DNA from: Candidatus Melainabacteria bacterium
GTDB lineage: Bacteria; Cyanobacteriota; Vampirovibrionia; Obscuribacterales; Obscuribacteraceae
Assembly: GCA_027451745.1 (NCBI GenBank)
Contig: DAIDIP010000008.1
Span: forward strand, 51,721 to 115,720
Reading direction: 5' to 3'
Length of the DNA: 64,000 nt
Position 1 is the first letter of the stretch. The number at the start of each line of letters is the position of its first letter. Both the position numbers and the translations under genes were made by a program. Positions 42,240-52,127 of the stretch are shown here, piece by piece. The notes beneath the pieces are model-generated. The model made no database searches. It had not been told where the DNA came from and was given only the letters and a program-made list of their open reading frames with translations.

Positions 42240-43673
42240 ATGAACGTGAAGCCTAGTCAAGAAATTAATTTAAAAGCACATACTCGATCGTTCCCTCATG
42301 GATTTCTTTGGGGAGCATCCACTTCACACTTTCAGATTGAAGGTAATCCCTTTGAAATAAATAATCGTCTATCTGACTGGTCGATCTGGGCTAATGACCC
42401 CTCGCATATTAATGACCAAAGTAGTGCTGATCAGGCTTGCGAATTTTTTGATCGCTACGCAACCGATCTCGACTTGTTATCCTCTCTTAATTTAAATGCT
42501 TTTCGATTGAGCCTTAACTGGGCAGCAATATGCCCACATCCTCCCATAGGCAACGACTTAAAAATCAATAAAGAAATGATCGATTATTATCGAAAAGTCC
42601 TGCAAATGTCTAAAGATAAAGATATCAAAACATTCGTCACCCTCTTTCACTTCTGTCTACCTCAATGGTTGGCTCAAGAGGGAGGTTGGCAGAACGAAAA
42701 AACAGCCTATGAATTCACCCGATTTGCAAAAATTATTGCTAATGAATTAGGAGATTTAGTTGATTTTTGGCAAACAATAAATGAGCCCTTATCTTATAGT
42801 TACGAAGGTTTTATTAAAGGCGTTTGGCCGCCAGGACTTAAAAATGGATATCCACAAGGCTTTATTGCCCTTCGCAATATGCTGATTGGCCACGCTGCCG
42901 CCTATAAAGCTATTCATGAAATAAGCAAAGCTGCTCAAGTTAGTTATGCCATGATTTGGAGACCTTTTATTCCTAGACGAATAACTAATCCTCTTGATTT
43001 ACTTGTTACATATAGTCGCAATAAAATGTTCAATCATTTCTTTCCTATGGCAGTCCAAAGTGGTTATTTACAATGTCCCTTTCCTCTTAACTTATTTAGT
43101 GAATTACAAAGCCTAGCCGGACCGATTCCTGATCTTAAAGATAGTGCAGATTATTTAAGCATCAACTACTACACACGCGAAATATGTGAATTTTCGCTCA
43201 ATGCTCCCTTTTTGCCTTTGGGAATTCGCTCTGATTTAAAAACATTACCCATCAATGCTTTGGGCTGGGAAATTTGTCCTTCCGCTTTGTTAAAACTGCT
43301 CACTATCGATACTCGCTCTTATCAAAAAAGTACTACAGGAAAAGATAGACCTATTTATATAACTGAAAATGGGTATGCCTCACGCTTTTCAGCCGACTTA
43401 TCTATAGGAGATTGGTCTCTCAAGGACGAAGAAAGATGTGATTTTTTACACTCTCACCTGGTCTCGATATACGAAGCAATCGAAGCTGGTATAAATATAA
43501 AGGGTTATCTACATTGGTCATTGCTTGATAATTTTGAATGGGCAGAAGGATTACAAATCAGGTTTGGTCTAGTTAGAATTGCCTATCCTACTCAGGAAAG
43601 AACATTTAGAGATAGCGCCCGTTTATATGCAAAAATAGCCGGTTCAAACAATTTAATAGATTATAAAAAATGA
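42240..43673 (+). CDS. Glycoside hydrolase family 1 (beta-glucosidase-like)
   Basis: About 477 residues. FPHGFLWGASTSHFQIEGN is the GH1 N-terminal signature, TINEP carries the acid/base Glu, ITENGYA the nucleophile Glu, and HWSLLDNFEWAEGL the aglycone-side motif. No signal peptide, so it acts in the cytoplasm, probably on imported beta-glucosides or phospho-glycosides. Start uncertain: ATG 42240 lacks a good ribosome site; upstream GTG 42207 and TTG 42162 are in frame. It overlaps the dsbD-like gene by 4 bp. Confidence 0.92.
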   Translation: MNVKPSQEINLKAHTRSFPHGFLWGASTSHFQIEGNPFEINNRLSDWSIWANDPSHINDQSSADQACEFFDRYATDLDLLSSLNLNAFRLSLNWAAICPHPPIGNDLKINKEMIDYYRKVLQMSKDKDIKTFVTLFHFCLPQWLAQEGGWQNEKTAYEFTRFAKIIANELGDLVDFWQTINEPLSYSYEGFIKGVWPPGLKNGYPQGFIALRNMLIGHAAAYKAIHEISKAAQVSYAMIWRPFIPRRITNPLDLLVTYSRNKMFNHFFPMAVQSGYLQCPFPLNLFSELQSLAGPIPDLKDSADYLSINYYTREICEFSLNAPFLPLGIRSDLKTLPINALGWEICPSALLKLLTIDTRSYQKSTTGKDRPIYITENGYASRFSADLSIGDWSLKDEERCDFLHSHLVSIYEAIEAGINIKGYLHWSLLDNFEWAEGLQIRFGLVRIAYPTQERTFRDSARLYAKIAGSNNLIDYKK

Positions 43674-45553
43674 AAAAAATACTCTCACTACTTCTGTTTA
43701 CAACTTTGCTTTTATCCGCATCAACAAGAGCACAAGAAGTTCAACTTAATCCTACTTCTACTGAGTCAGTTAGCAATAAAAATTCTGCTGTCACTGCCCG
43801 GCTGATTGCTAATACAAAAACGATAATTCCAGGCAAATCTTTTAAATTAGGCGTAGAGCTTATTATGAAACCAGGTTGGCACACTTATTATAAAGAGCCA
43901 GGCGATGCTGGTATGCCAACAAAAATAATTTGGCATTTACCCACTGGTTTTAGCAATAGCGAATTGCATTGGCAAAAACCAAGCAAATTCGTTGAAGGTG
44001 GTATCACCACATATGGTTACATCAATAACACTATTCTTGTTTCGGAGATTACTGCGCCTTCAAATCTTCATACTGGTGAAAGTCTCGGCTTTTCTGCCAG
44101 TGTTAAATGGCTATCCTGCAAGGATATCTGCGTACCAGGACAAGCCGAAGTAAGTCTAACTTTGCCTGTCTCTCAACCTGCATCTCAAAACAACTCTGAC
44201 AACACAACGCTTTTTGCTGACAAAAATTTTGAGACAAATGCGTCCACTAACACACAAAGTGTCGAAACATTAAAACCAGCCAGTCGCAGTAAGCTATTCA
44301 CTTATTTTGTTTTTGCCATTATTGGTGGTTTTCTGCTCAATTTCATGCCTTGCGTTTTACCTGTTGTAGCTATTAAAATTTTGAGCCTACTTGAGCAACC
44401 AGATAAAGACAGCATTAAGAAAACTGTAATAGCTTTTTCAAGTGGGGTACTGTTTTCTTTCTTGCTTTTGGGTCTGATTGTAGTTGCCCTGCAAGCGGCT
44501 GGTCAAAATATTGGCTGGGGCTTCCAGTTTCAACAACCATTGTTCTTAATGGCTATGTCTGCTTTAGTATTACTCTTTGCCCTTAGCTTACTTGGTTTAT
44601 TTGATTTTTCTGTTCATTTTGGTCAAAAAACAGTTGATAATTTGGCAGAGCGCGAAGGCTTTGTCGGTGACTTTTTTAAAGGCGTTCTAGCGACAATTTT
44701 GTCCACTCCTTGTACCGCGCCCTTCTTAGGCACAGCTCTTGGTTTCGCTTTCGTAGAACCATGGTCAATTACATTGTCCATCTTTGCCGCAATCGGTATG
44801 GGTATGTGCTCACCTTATTTGGTTCTGCTCATAGCTCCTCGATATCTTAAATTTTTACCAAAACCTGGTGATTGGATGACAAAGCTCAAAGAAGCTTTTG
44901 GTTTTGTCCTGCTTGCCACAGTGCTTTGGTTGCTTAGCATTTTGTACTATCAAATACCAGCCGCCGCTGTAATTAATTTCACATACTTCTTATTATCCAT
45001 TGCTTTTGCCATTTGGTTGCTAAATCGTTTTACCAATCTAGCCAGCTCCAGTAAGCGTTTACTGATTGTTCGATCCATAACTGCTGTTCTTCTAGCTATT
45101 TCTGCTTATCTTTTTATTTTTAAAAATAGCAGCTCATTTTTAGACGCCACTAAAAGTAGTACCAATGATAATACTTCCAGTATAAGCAATAAAAACGAGT
45201 CCTTTGATTTAGCGACTCTAAACGATGCCTTAAGAAACAGAAAAACCGTCTTTCTAGATTTTGGTGCCCAATGGTGCTTAACCTGCCAACTGAATGAAAA
45301 TGCAGTTATCAATGCTAAAGCTATTCAAGATAAATTCCGTTCTTTACATGTACTTTTTTTGAAAGCAGATTGGACGAGGCAAGATCCGGTTGTTACTCAG
45401 CTCCTCAAAAAATACGAGCGATCTGGCGTGCCTTTTTATATAATCTTTCCTGGTCGTAGCCCAGATAAACCTATTATTCTACCTGAGCTTCTTACACAAG
45501 ACATAGTGCTACAAAAACTTGATGAAGCAGGACCTAGCCTCGACAAGAAATAA
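43670..45553 (+). CDS. dsbD: DsbD-family thiol:disulfide interchange protein
   Basis: A 627-residue protein. Signal peptide (LSLLLFTTLLLSASTRA), a DsbD N-terminal/alpha-like domain (about 35-175; WLSCKDICVPG has a Cys pair), an eight-helix membrane domain (about 205-485) with redox Cys in NFMPCVLPVV and STPCTAPFLG, and a thioredoxin domain (about 510-627) with DFGAQWCLTCQLNE (WCxxC). It carries electrons from cytoplasmic thioredoxin to exported proteins. ATG overlaps the GH1 stop by 4 bp, an unusual pairing for which I know no functional link. Confidence 0.93.
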   Translation: MKKILSLLLFTTLLLSASTRAQEVQLNPTSTESVSNKNSAVTARLIANTKTIIPGKSFKLGVELIMKPGWHTYYKEPGDAGMPTKIIWHLPTGFSNSELHWQKPSKFVEGGITTYGYINNTILVSEITAPSNLHTGESLGFSASVKWLSCKDICVPGQAEVSLTLPVSQPASQNNSDNTTLFADKNFETNASTNTQSVETLKPASRSKLFTYFVFAIIGGFLLNFMPCVLPVVAIKILSLLEQPDKDSIKKTVIAFSSGVLFSFLLLGLIVVALQAAGQNIGWGFQFQQPLFLMAMSALVLLFALSLLGLFDFSVHFGQKTVDNLAEREGFVGDFFKGVLATILSTPCTAPFLGTALGFAFVEPWSITLSIFAAIGMGMCSPYLVLLIAPRYLKFLPKPGDWMTKLKEAFGFVLLATVLWLLSILYYQIPAAAVINFTYFLLSIAFAIWLLNRFTNLASSSKRLLIVRSITAVLLAISAYLFIFKNSSSFLDATKSSTNDNTSSISNKNESFDLATLNDALRNRKTVFLDFGAQWCLTCQLNENAVINAKAIQDKFRSLHVLFLKADWTRQDPVVTQLLKKYERSGVPFYIIFPGRSPDKPIILPELLTQDIVLQKLDEAGPSLDKK

Positions 45554-45589
45554 ATAAAAAGCGAGCAATCAATCGTGACTGCCCGCTTT
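45548..45589 (-). terminator. Terminator for bcp (and possibly dsbD)
   Basis: AAAGCGAGCA (45558-45567) pairs with TGCCCGCTTT (45580-45589) with one mismatch. On the minus strand it is followed by TTTTTATTTATTT, a good U tract for the bcp transcript. On the plus strand the following run is weaker. Confidence 0.65.
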
Positions 45590-45608
45590 AAATAATTCTA
45601 TTTGCGAA

Positions 45609-46079
45609 TTATTTTAGAGTTTTGATAAAAGATAAAAGAGTCTTATTATCTGGCATACCCTGATAAATATGTCGCACAATTCCCTTTTTATCAATTACAA
45701 ATAAGACACGATTAGCTGTTGCTTTTTCCGGTGTCACTGTTCCATATAATTTACCAACTTTTCCTTCAGCATCAGCTAGGAGCGCCTGCTTCAAAGTAAA
45801 CTTGCCAGCAAATTTTTCATGACTACCAACTGAATCGCAAGAGATACCCAATACTTTGGTATCAACCGCTTCAAAATTGCTCAGATCTTCTGAAAAAGCA
45901 CACATTTCTTTTGTACAACCAGGGGTGTCGTCTTTTGGATAAAAGGCAAGAACAACATTTTTTTTGCCAATAAAATCATCTAGACCAACTGTTCCTGATG
46001 GATAGGCAGGTAATTTGAACTTGGGTGCCGGGTCTCCCACTTTTAGGGAAGTGATCATCGATTCTTGCATTGGTGACAT
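45609..46079 (-). CDS. bcp: Peroxiredoxin Bcp (thioredoxin-dependent peroxidase)
   Basis: A 156-residue protein. [20 protein letters not shown] holds the peroxidatic Cys and the resolving Cys five residues on, the Bcp/PrxQ arrangement. Pro and Thr of PxxxTxxC and the later [15 protein letters not shown] are conserved. It reduces hydrogen and organic peroxides with thioredoxin in the cytoplasm. GAGG lies 8 nt before the first ATG. Confidence 0.95.
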   Translation of the reverse strand: MSPMQESMITSLKVGDPAPKFKLPAYPSGTVGLDDFIGKKNVVLAFYPKDDTPGCTKEMCAFSEDLSNFEAVDTKVLGISCDSVGSHEKFAGKFTLKQALLADAEGKVGKLYGTVTPEKATANRVLFVIDKKGIVRHIYQGMPDNKTLLSFIKTLK

Positions 46080-46176
46080 AATCTATACCTCATAATGAGA
46101 GTCTCCACAACAATGATATGTTGACACTCTTTCGACTATATTTGATCTATATTAAGCTAGAGTTTAAGCTTGAGAA

Positions 46177-48387
46177 CTAACCGTGGGCAATAGTCGTGAT
46201 AGTTTCGATTAATTGGTCCAAGCCTGCTAATAGTTTAGTATTCAAGAACACAGCAAGCATTCCTACTTCTACATCAGTCAAAACTGTAGTTGCGTATTTC
46301 GTTTCATTATTCTCTTTTACTTTACTGACCATAATCATTTGTTCAAGCTTACCGATATCAAGCTTAAGCATAGCCAAATTGGTATTTCCAACCATACCAT
46401 GTGCCAAAACCCCTGTGCCATCACGATCTCCGGCTGTCGCAAAAGTAGATGAAATAACTAGCCCATCTCCACCTACTAGCATACTTCCTTCAACACCTTG
46501 GCAATTGTCAATACTTTCTAATAAGTTTTGAATGCCCTGCCCACGCTGAAGGCTAATCACGCGTGCAGACGGCAAATTAATAGTAATCTTTCCCGACTCT
46601 GCTTTTTTAATAATGTTCTCGACTGATTGAGCATCAATCAAAAGCTTACCGATAGTTTTCATTGTTCCGGCCTGAGTAGAGGACTCGTGCTCAGCGCTGG
46701 CTCTTGCAGATAATCGCCCGAAATCTTTAAGCTCTGGCACTACACTTTTTTGTTCTTTCGTAGAATCAACATTACTGAGGCTTACAGTTCCACGATCGCC
46801 AGTAATTTCATCCGAAGTTTTAGCAACAGCTTGTTGGGACACAGCTCTATCTTTTACTTCTTTTTGAGCTTCTGCTGGTGCCAACCCTGAGAAAATGTCT
46901 TCCAATTGATTATCAACTTTTTCTTTAAATACTTTTGGCTCATCTGTAGCCGGTGCACTAACGCTTTCCTTGATCGCCCCCATACTAGATACTTCTTTTT
47001 GTGCCTCGGAAGGTGCGATCTTAGCAAAAATATTATCCATATCTTTATTGACAGGTTGCTTGAATACTGTGCTAGCGGCAGCCGAGGACTGCTCAATGCT
47101 AGCTTCGTTTAAATCATTTTTGGCAGGAGCGAATTGGAATGGAGCAGCTGGCGTCAATATTTCTGCAGATGCAACTGACTCAATACGGGGTTCTTTGCGC
47201 ACATTTGTAATTTCTCTTTGTGCTTCTGCTGGCACAATTTTTGCAAACGCATTGTCCATATCTTTATCGACAGACTCTTTAAACAAAGTACTTGCAACCG
47301 CAGAACTTTCTACTTGCGGATGTGCACTTGCAGCATCCGCAACATTCGTTGGTATTGCTTCTTCATTGTCTAAACGATCCAAAACCGATCTTAGTCCCGC
47401 TTGCTCAGTCCCTTGCAGACTATTACCTGGCTGAAAAAGACCAGCTGCTCCTGTACCGCTTGCAGACAGAGCCTGTAGTTTTGAGATAGCACTGCTAGTA
47501 GGCTTATTAGGATCAATAGCTTTGACTTGGGTTTTTGCTGGATTGACCGATGGCAGTCTTCTTATTTCTGGAGGTGATTCCTTTGCTATTTGGTTTTGAC
47601 CATCTTCTGCCTGTCCTGATGCAGCAATAGCAGGTCTTTCCACAGTGGAAGCATCTGAACTTCTACCGCCTGGCTTTTGTAACCGTTGCATTAATTGTTG
47701 AACCGATATGCGTCCTGTTTTCTGATGATTTGTTTGACTTTCTTGCTGGGATTTTGCAGAAATTGGCTGACTTGGCATGTGTGGAGCCGTTTCTCTTGCT
47801 GTCATCTGACTAGTATCTATAATTTGCTGATCTGAAGTAGCCTGGCTCTGTGCCGAACCGTCAGCAGGTAATTCTTGGGCTGGCAAACCATCATGGCTTT
47901 TGCTTAAAGCCTTTATCCTAATTTGTGTTAGGCGCTTGATTTTTGTACTTGTAGACGCAGCAGCGTCAGAATCCTCACTTCCAATCTCTTCAGCTTTTAA
48001 TTGCTGCGGACCAGTAAGAGCAATAAGGGAAAACAAAATGCCTAAATTTATTATCGTAAGTTGCGCTAGTCCAATAGAAGCTACTCCATCAGGGCTTAGC
48101 CTTGCCACCGGATTAAGTACTATTCCAACAGCGCCAACTAAAAACATAAGACCTACTGAAGCAAAGACCGGAGTGAGCCTGAGATTAAATAACGACTGAC
48201 GCAGAGCCTGAAGCTGAACGCAGACAGTAATGATACCGGCAAAAACATATTCACTGACAATAAATGCCCATAGTGGAAAATTGCAAGCTTTATCAGGAAA
48301 GCGAGGCAAAACCAGAGCCATTAGCCCAAGACAAACTGCCATGACCAATGCTACTGTCCCATAACGTGGTCTCAACAACTTTTCCAT
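46177..48387 (-). CDS. Membrane protein with repeated motifs and C-terminal roadblock/LC7 domain
   Basis: A 736-residue protein. Four hydrophobic helices (about 10-130) precede a long Ser/Gln/Ala-rich, probably disordered region. Three ~30-residue repeats lie at about 363-395, 436-468 and 484-514: FKESVDKDMDNAFAKIVPAE, FKQPVNKDMDNIFAKIAPSE, FKEKVDNQLEDIFSGLAPAE, each followed by AQ(R/K)E(I/V). The C-terminus (about 618-736) is roadblock-like: GQGIQNLLESIDNCQGVEGS, MLVGGDGLVISSTF, and a beta strand VLTDVEVGMLAVFLN. Roadblock proteins in bacteria often act with small GTPases in polarity or motility. Function here is inferred; the architecture is unfamiliar to me. Confidence 0.7.
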   Translation of the reverse strand: MEKLLRPRYGTVALVMAVCLGLMALVLPRFPDKACNFPLWAFIVSEYVFAGIITVCVQLQALRQSLFNLRLTPVFASVGLMFLVGAVGIVLNPVARLSPDGVASIGLAQLTIINLGILFSLIALTGPQQLKAEEIGSEDSDAAASTSTKIKRLTQIRIKALSKSHDGLPAQELPADGSAQSQATSDQQIIDTSQMTARETAPHMPSQPISAKSQQESQTNHQKTGRISVQQLMQRLQKPGGRSSDASTVERPAIAASGQAEDGQNQIAKESPPEIRRLPSVNPAKTQVKAIDPNKPTSSAISKLQALSASGTGAAGLFQPGNSLQGTEQAGLRSVLDRLDNEEAIPTNVADAASAHPQVESSAVASTLFKESVDKDMDNAFAKIVPAEAQREITNVRKEPRIESVASAEILTPAAPFQFAPAKNDLNEASIEQSSAAASTVFKQPVNKDMDNIFAKIAPSEAQKEVSSMGAIKESVSAPATDEPKVFKEKVDNQLEDIFSGLAPAEAQKEVKDRAVSQQAVAKTSDEITGDRGTVSLSNVDSTKEQKSVVPELKDFGRLSARASAEHESSTQAGTMKTIGKLLIDAQSVENIIKKAESGKITINLPSARVISLQRGQGIQNLLESIDNCQGVEGSMLVGGDGLVISSTFATAGDRDGTGVLAHGMVGNTNLAMLKLDIGKLEQMIMVSKVKENNETKYATTVLTDVEVGMLAVFLNTKLLAGLDQLIETITTIAHG

Positions 48388-48723
48388 TTAAAATAACCGC
48401 CAGCTCTGTAAATAATGCATGTACTTTTGCTAAACACTGACTTTCTTAGCCAACTAATTAAATATACCCGGCTTGCCCTTGTATTTAAAGAGAAATAAAC
48501 CACTCATCAATATAATCGTGCCCACTTGTCAATGCTTAATATCTGCACGAATCAACTAATTTCGCCAAAATTAACCCTAAACTTGGCTCGCGTGCTAGAG
48601 TCCATTGGACCAAGTCTTTCTATACATTCAAAACCGTCAAATAAACTTTTAAGCTTAGCTTTCTGGCAAGATTAAAACTGGTACTAAATAGCTTATTTTT
48701 AAAAAAGACCTAAAAATCTATAT
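48388..48723. other. Gene-free spacer upstream of the roadblock gene
   Basis: 336 bp with no supported ORF. It must hold the promoter of the roadblock gene. A GTCC-ATT-GGAC mini-hairpin lies near 48600, flanked by CTTGG/CCAAG. Nothing else is recognisable. Confidence 0.4.
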
Positions 48724-50397
48724 TCAATTTTGCCAAGGAAAACCATCAATATTCAGCAAAAACCAGTGTCCATCGCTAAGTATTATATGTTTGGCAGCTT
48801 GCAGTTCGGGTAATTTTAAACAATTTTTGCTGGCTAATAAAAAATGGGGTTTGGGAGTGCTTTGACAAAATTTACTCAATTGTGGCATAGATTCTATTGT
48901 CGGTACTTGGCGCTGCAAGTAGAAACTAGTTGAAGGAACGGGTGAAAAAAGGGTAGCCAGGCTGCCATTTTTGGCCTGCACAAATGTAATTGCCCTTTCA
49001 AAAACAACTTGATGCACTTCATAAAAATACCTAAAAAATGCAGGCACAAGAATGGCACACGCCAAAATAGAAGAAAGGCCCAAACTAAGCAAAGCATGCC
49101 TATATTTCCTTTTCAGGAACCAAAATAAACTTCTGGCACTATATATAGCAATACTCATAAGTCCAGCAGACACTATGGTCAGAAGACCTATTTTCATAGG
49201 TCGCATAAACCAAAGAAACAAAAAGGCTCCAATCGATGCAATTAAACATAAGCCTGCTGGAAGCAAGAGCCAAAAACTGGACTTTTTATCTTTAATATTT
49301 ATCCTTTTTGAGCGGACCACTCTATCTAAATATGAAGCAATCAAAACAGCAAAAGCAGGACTAAAAGGCAATATATATGTGTAAAGCTTGGTGGGAATGG
49401 ACATAAAAAGACTGGCTACAACAACAAACCAGCAAGCACAAAAAACAACAAATTTTTGTTTTTCGTTCAAATTCAGACGCTTCAAAAATAATTTTTTAAA
49501 CCAGGGCAGGCTAGGAAACAAATATACAGACCAAGGGAAATAGCCACCAAAAAAAATAGGTATATAATACCATAATGCTTCTTGATGGTTGACGGTGCCC
49601 TGCATTCGGCCTAGATTTTGCCGCAAAAAGAACTGTTGAGTAAATACCCCATTTGTACTCACATGAGCGCTGTAAAAATAGGGAATAGAAAGCAAAAGAA
49701 CGATCAAAAATCCCGAGAAAGGACGCAAGCACAAAAAATTCTTTTTAGCACTTTCCCAGGAATTGTTTACTATCACTAAATAAAGAAAAATAGTCAATAG
49801 TGCAAGCACTATTGATATAGGTCCCTTGCACAAAACAGCTAATGCCAGAAAAACATAGCCCAGTAAATTTATTTTTTGCCCAGTCGCAGTCAAAGCCAGC
49901 CCTGCATAGAACATAGCTATACCAAATAGCATACTTAAAAACTCATCGGCTAAAGCCACATGCCCCACAATAACAAATAAAGGGCTTGTGCATAGTATTA
50001 CCGATGCCAGAATGGCCGTACGTCGACCAAATTTAGGCAAAGTAAAAAGATAAGTAGAGATGACTAGAATTATTCCACTTAATGCAGCAGGCAAGCGCCC
50101 TGCCCAAGCACTAATACCGAATATTTTATAAAACAATATCATCGACCAGAATGATAGTACTGGCTTTTCGTACCACTCTATATAGTTTGCCAAAGCAATA
50201 ATGTAATGTTTGCACTGCATCATTTCTCTAGCTGCTTCTATAAAGAAACTATCGGTCGGATCAAGCATGCCATAGTAATTAAGTCCGGGCAAAAAGCAAA
50301 TCAAGGCCATAACAAACAGCGCCAAAAAGATAAGCCAATCTTTTCCTTTTGCACAATTTTTGCTTTCTGGCATTGCCAGAGATTGATGAACGGCCAA
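48724..50397 (-). CDS. GT39/ArnT-like glycosyltransferase (PMT_2)
   Basis: A 557-residue protein with about 11 hydrophobic helices. GMLDPTDSFFIEAAREMM is the first extracytoplasmic loop, with the acidic residue and the 'D...Y/F..AA.EM' pattern of ArnT/PMT_2 enzymes; YIEWYEKPVLSFW and GRLPAALSGI follow. These enzymes transfer sugars from polyprenyl phosphate to lipid A or surface polymers at the outer face of the inner membrane. Acceptor unknown. The TTG start follows GGGAAAGA; the ATG eight codons later lacks one. Confidence 0.85.
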   Translation of the reverse strand: MAVHQSLAMPESKNCAKGKDWLIFLALFVMALICFLPGLNYYGMLDPTDSFFIEAAREMMQCKHYIIALANYIEWYEKPVLSFWSMILFYKIFGISAWAGRLPAALSGIILVISTYLFTLPKFGRRTAILASVILCTSPLFVIVGHVALADEFLSMLFGIAMFYAGLALTATGQKINLLGYVFLALAVLCKGPISIVLALLTIFLYLVIVNNSWESAKKNFLCLRPFSGFLIVLLLSIPYFYSAHVSTNGVFTQQFFLRQNLGRMQGTVNHQEALWYYIPIFFGGYFPWSVYLFPSLPWFKKLFLKRLNLNEKQKFVVFCACWFVVVASLFMSIPTKLYTYILPFSPAFAVLIASYLDRVVRSKRINIKDKKSSFWLLLPAGLCLIASIGAFLFLWFMRPMKIGLLTIVSAGLMSIAIYSARSLFWFLKRKYRHALLSLGLSSILACAILVPAFFRYFYEVHQVVFERAITFVQAKNGSLATLFSPVPSTSFYLQRQVPTIESMPQLSKFCQSTPKPHFLLASKNCLKLPELQAAKHIILSDGHWFLLNIDGFPWQN

Positions 50398-50507
50398 GAA
50401 TCTTTCCCTATTACCAATCGCCCACTGCTAAAATGGACAGGTCTAACTGACAGCAAACTAAAAGTGTAGCAGGCATAAATTTAGTACTCGCCAAATAGTA
50501 ATAAACA

Positions 50508-52118
50508 ATGACAACTTTGCTTAGAAATCCCATAAGATCGATACTCAGCTGTAGTACTTTATTGGCATTAAGTTTTTACCTGAATAGCACTTTCAACTCT
50601 GTCTCTTGTCAAAATTCGCAATGGCAAAAGCTCATGGATGCTGGTACTGCGGCTTATAAACAGTCCGACTATGCCAGTGCCCAAAAGTACTTTTCAAGTG
50701 CCGTGGACGATAGCCAAGCAAATGCCAATAAAACTCACTTAGGAAGCAGCCTAAATGATTTAGGCTTAGTTCTGGAAAGTCAAGGTAAGTACGATGAAGC
50801 CGAAGCTGCTTTCAAACAAGCCCTTGAAAATAAAAAAGAAAGTTTCAGTTCCCAAAGCATGGAATTAGTTCCAACATTAAATAATTTGGCGAAACTGTAT
50901 TGCCAAAAATCCGACTGGGAAAAGGCTGAATCGTATTATCAGCAAGCTCTTGTAATCTCCGAAAAAGCAAATGGTCCTAATCATCCCTCCTTAGCTGTTT
51001 GTTTAAATAATTTGGCTTCTGTTTTACGTGAAGAACATAAATTTCCTGAGGCGAAATCTGCTCTTGAACGTTGCTTGGCTATAGTTCAATCTGCCTATGG
51101 CTCAAATAGCCCAGCTGTAGCCATCGAACTAAATAATTTAGGGAAAATCTATGAAGATCAAGGCGATACAGGAGAAGCAAATAAATTCTATAACCAGGCT
51201 TTGAACATCAGGCAAAATGCCACTATTAGTAATGGCAATGAAATTGCTGATGATCTAAACAAAATGGCCGCTGTTTATCGCAGTCAAGGTAATTTCGAAC
51301 AAGCAGAAGCTTTACTTCGGAAAGCCCTAAAACTACTTGAAAATGGCAAAAATATTGATAGCAGAAATTTGATCATTGCGCTAAACAACCTAGCCATGGT
51401 GGAAAGAGAATTACAAAAATACGATCAAGCAGAATCTTTATACAAACGCAGTATTGATATTGCTCAAAAAGATTTCGGCACAGACAGCAAAGAATATGCT
51501 AATTGCCTCGATAATTTAGGCGATCTTTATTTAGAACAACAAAAACTTTCTCAAGCCATTGCTCAATACCAACAGGCATTAGAAATTCGGAAAAAACTAT
51601 TTGGTGATCATAGCCAAGAGATTACTATTAGTCTGAATAAAATCCTAGAAATACACAGAGAGCAAGGTAATTATTCTCTTGCTGAAAGCGAGGGCAAAGA
51701 GATAGTGGATATTTTGGAAAAGAGTCCAAATAAAAACAAAACTGCCCTTGCCACAAGCATAAGTAATCTTGCTCTCCTTTACAGAGAAGAGGGTAAAGGC
51801 ATTGAAGTAGAGTCGCTGCTAAAAAAATCAATTGCCATTGATGAATCACCTGATTCAGGTTGTGGTCAAGAAATCCTTGCCAATGATTTAAATAACCTTG
51901 CTCGTTTTTATCGCGAACAAGGAAATTATTCTCAATCACAAGAGCTCTATATAAGATCTCTTGCAATACGTAAATCAATATTTGGTCCTGATGATTTGCG
52001 CGTAGCTGCCAGTCTTAGAAACTATGCCAATCTTTTACATCATATGAACAAGGATAACGAAGCCCAAAAATTAGAACAAGAAGCAGAAATTATTGAAAGC
52101 AAAAATAAATCCGATTAG
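50508..52118 (+). CDS. Exported tetratricopeptide-repeat protein (kinesin light chain-like TPRs)
   Basis: A 536-residue protein. A signal peptide (SILSCSTLLALSFYLNSTFNS) precedes about ten TPR units of about 42 residues. Typical repeats are LNDLGLVLESQGKYDEAEAA, LNNLAKLYCQKSDWEKAESY and LNNLARFYREQGNYSQSQEL, the TPR_12 (kinesin light chain-like) type. Such repeats form a superhelical scaffold for protein binding. Partner unknown. Export suggests a periplasmic or surface scaffold. It converges with rlpA (9 bp between stops). Confidence 0.85.
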   Translation: MTTLLRNPIRSILSCSTLLALSFYLNSTFNSVSCQNSQWQKLMDAGTAAYKQSDYASAQKYFSSAVDDSQANANKTHLGSSLNDLGLVLESQGKYDEAEAAFKQALENKKESFSSQSMELVPTLNNLAKLYCQKSDWEKAESYYQQALVISEKANGPNHPSLAVCLNNLASVLREEHKFPEAKSALERCLAIVQSAYGSNSPAVAIELNNLGKIYEDQGDTGEANKFYNQALNIRQNATISNGNEIADDLNKMAAVYRSQGNFEQAEALLRKALKLLENGKNIDSRNLIIALNNLAMVERELQKYDQAESLYKRSIDIAQKDFGTDSKEYANCLDNLGDLYLEQQKLSQAIAQYQQALEIRKKLFGDHSQEITISLNKILEIHREQGNYSLAESEGKEIVDILEKSPNKNKTALATSISNLALLYREEGKGIEVESLLKKSIAIDESPDSGCGQEILANDLNNLARFYREQGNYSQSQELYIRSLAIRKSIFGPDDLRVAASLRNYANLLHHMNKDNEAQKLEQEAEIIESKNKSD

Positions 52119-52127
52119 ACTATTGAG

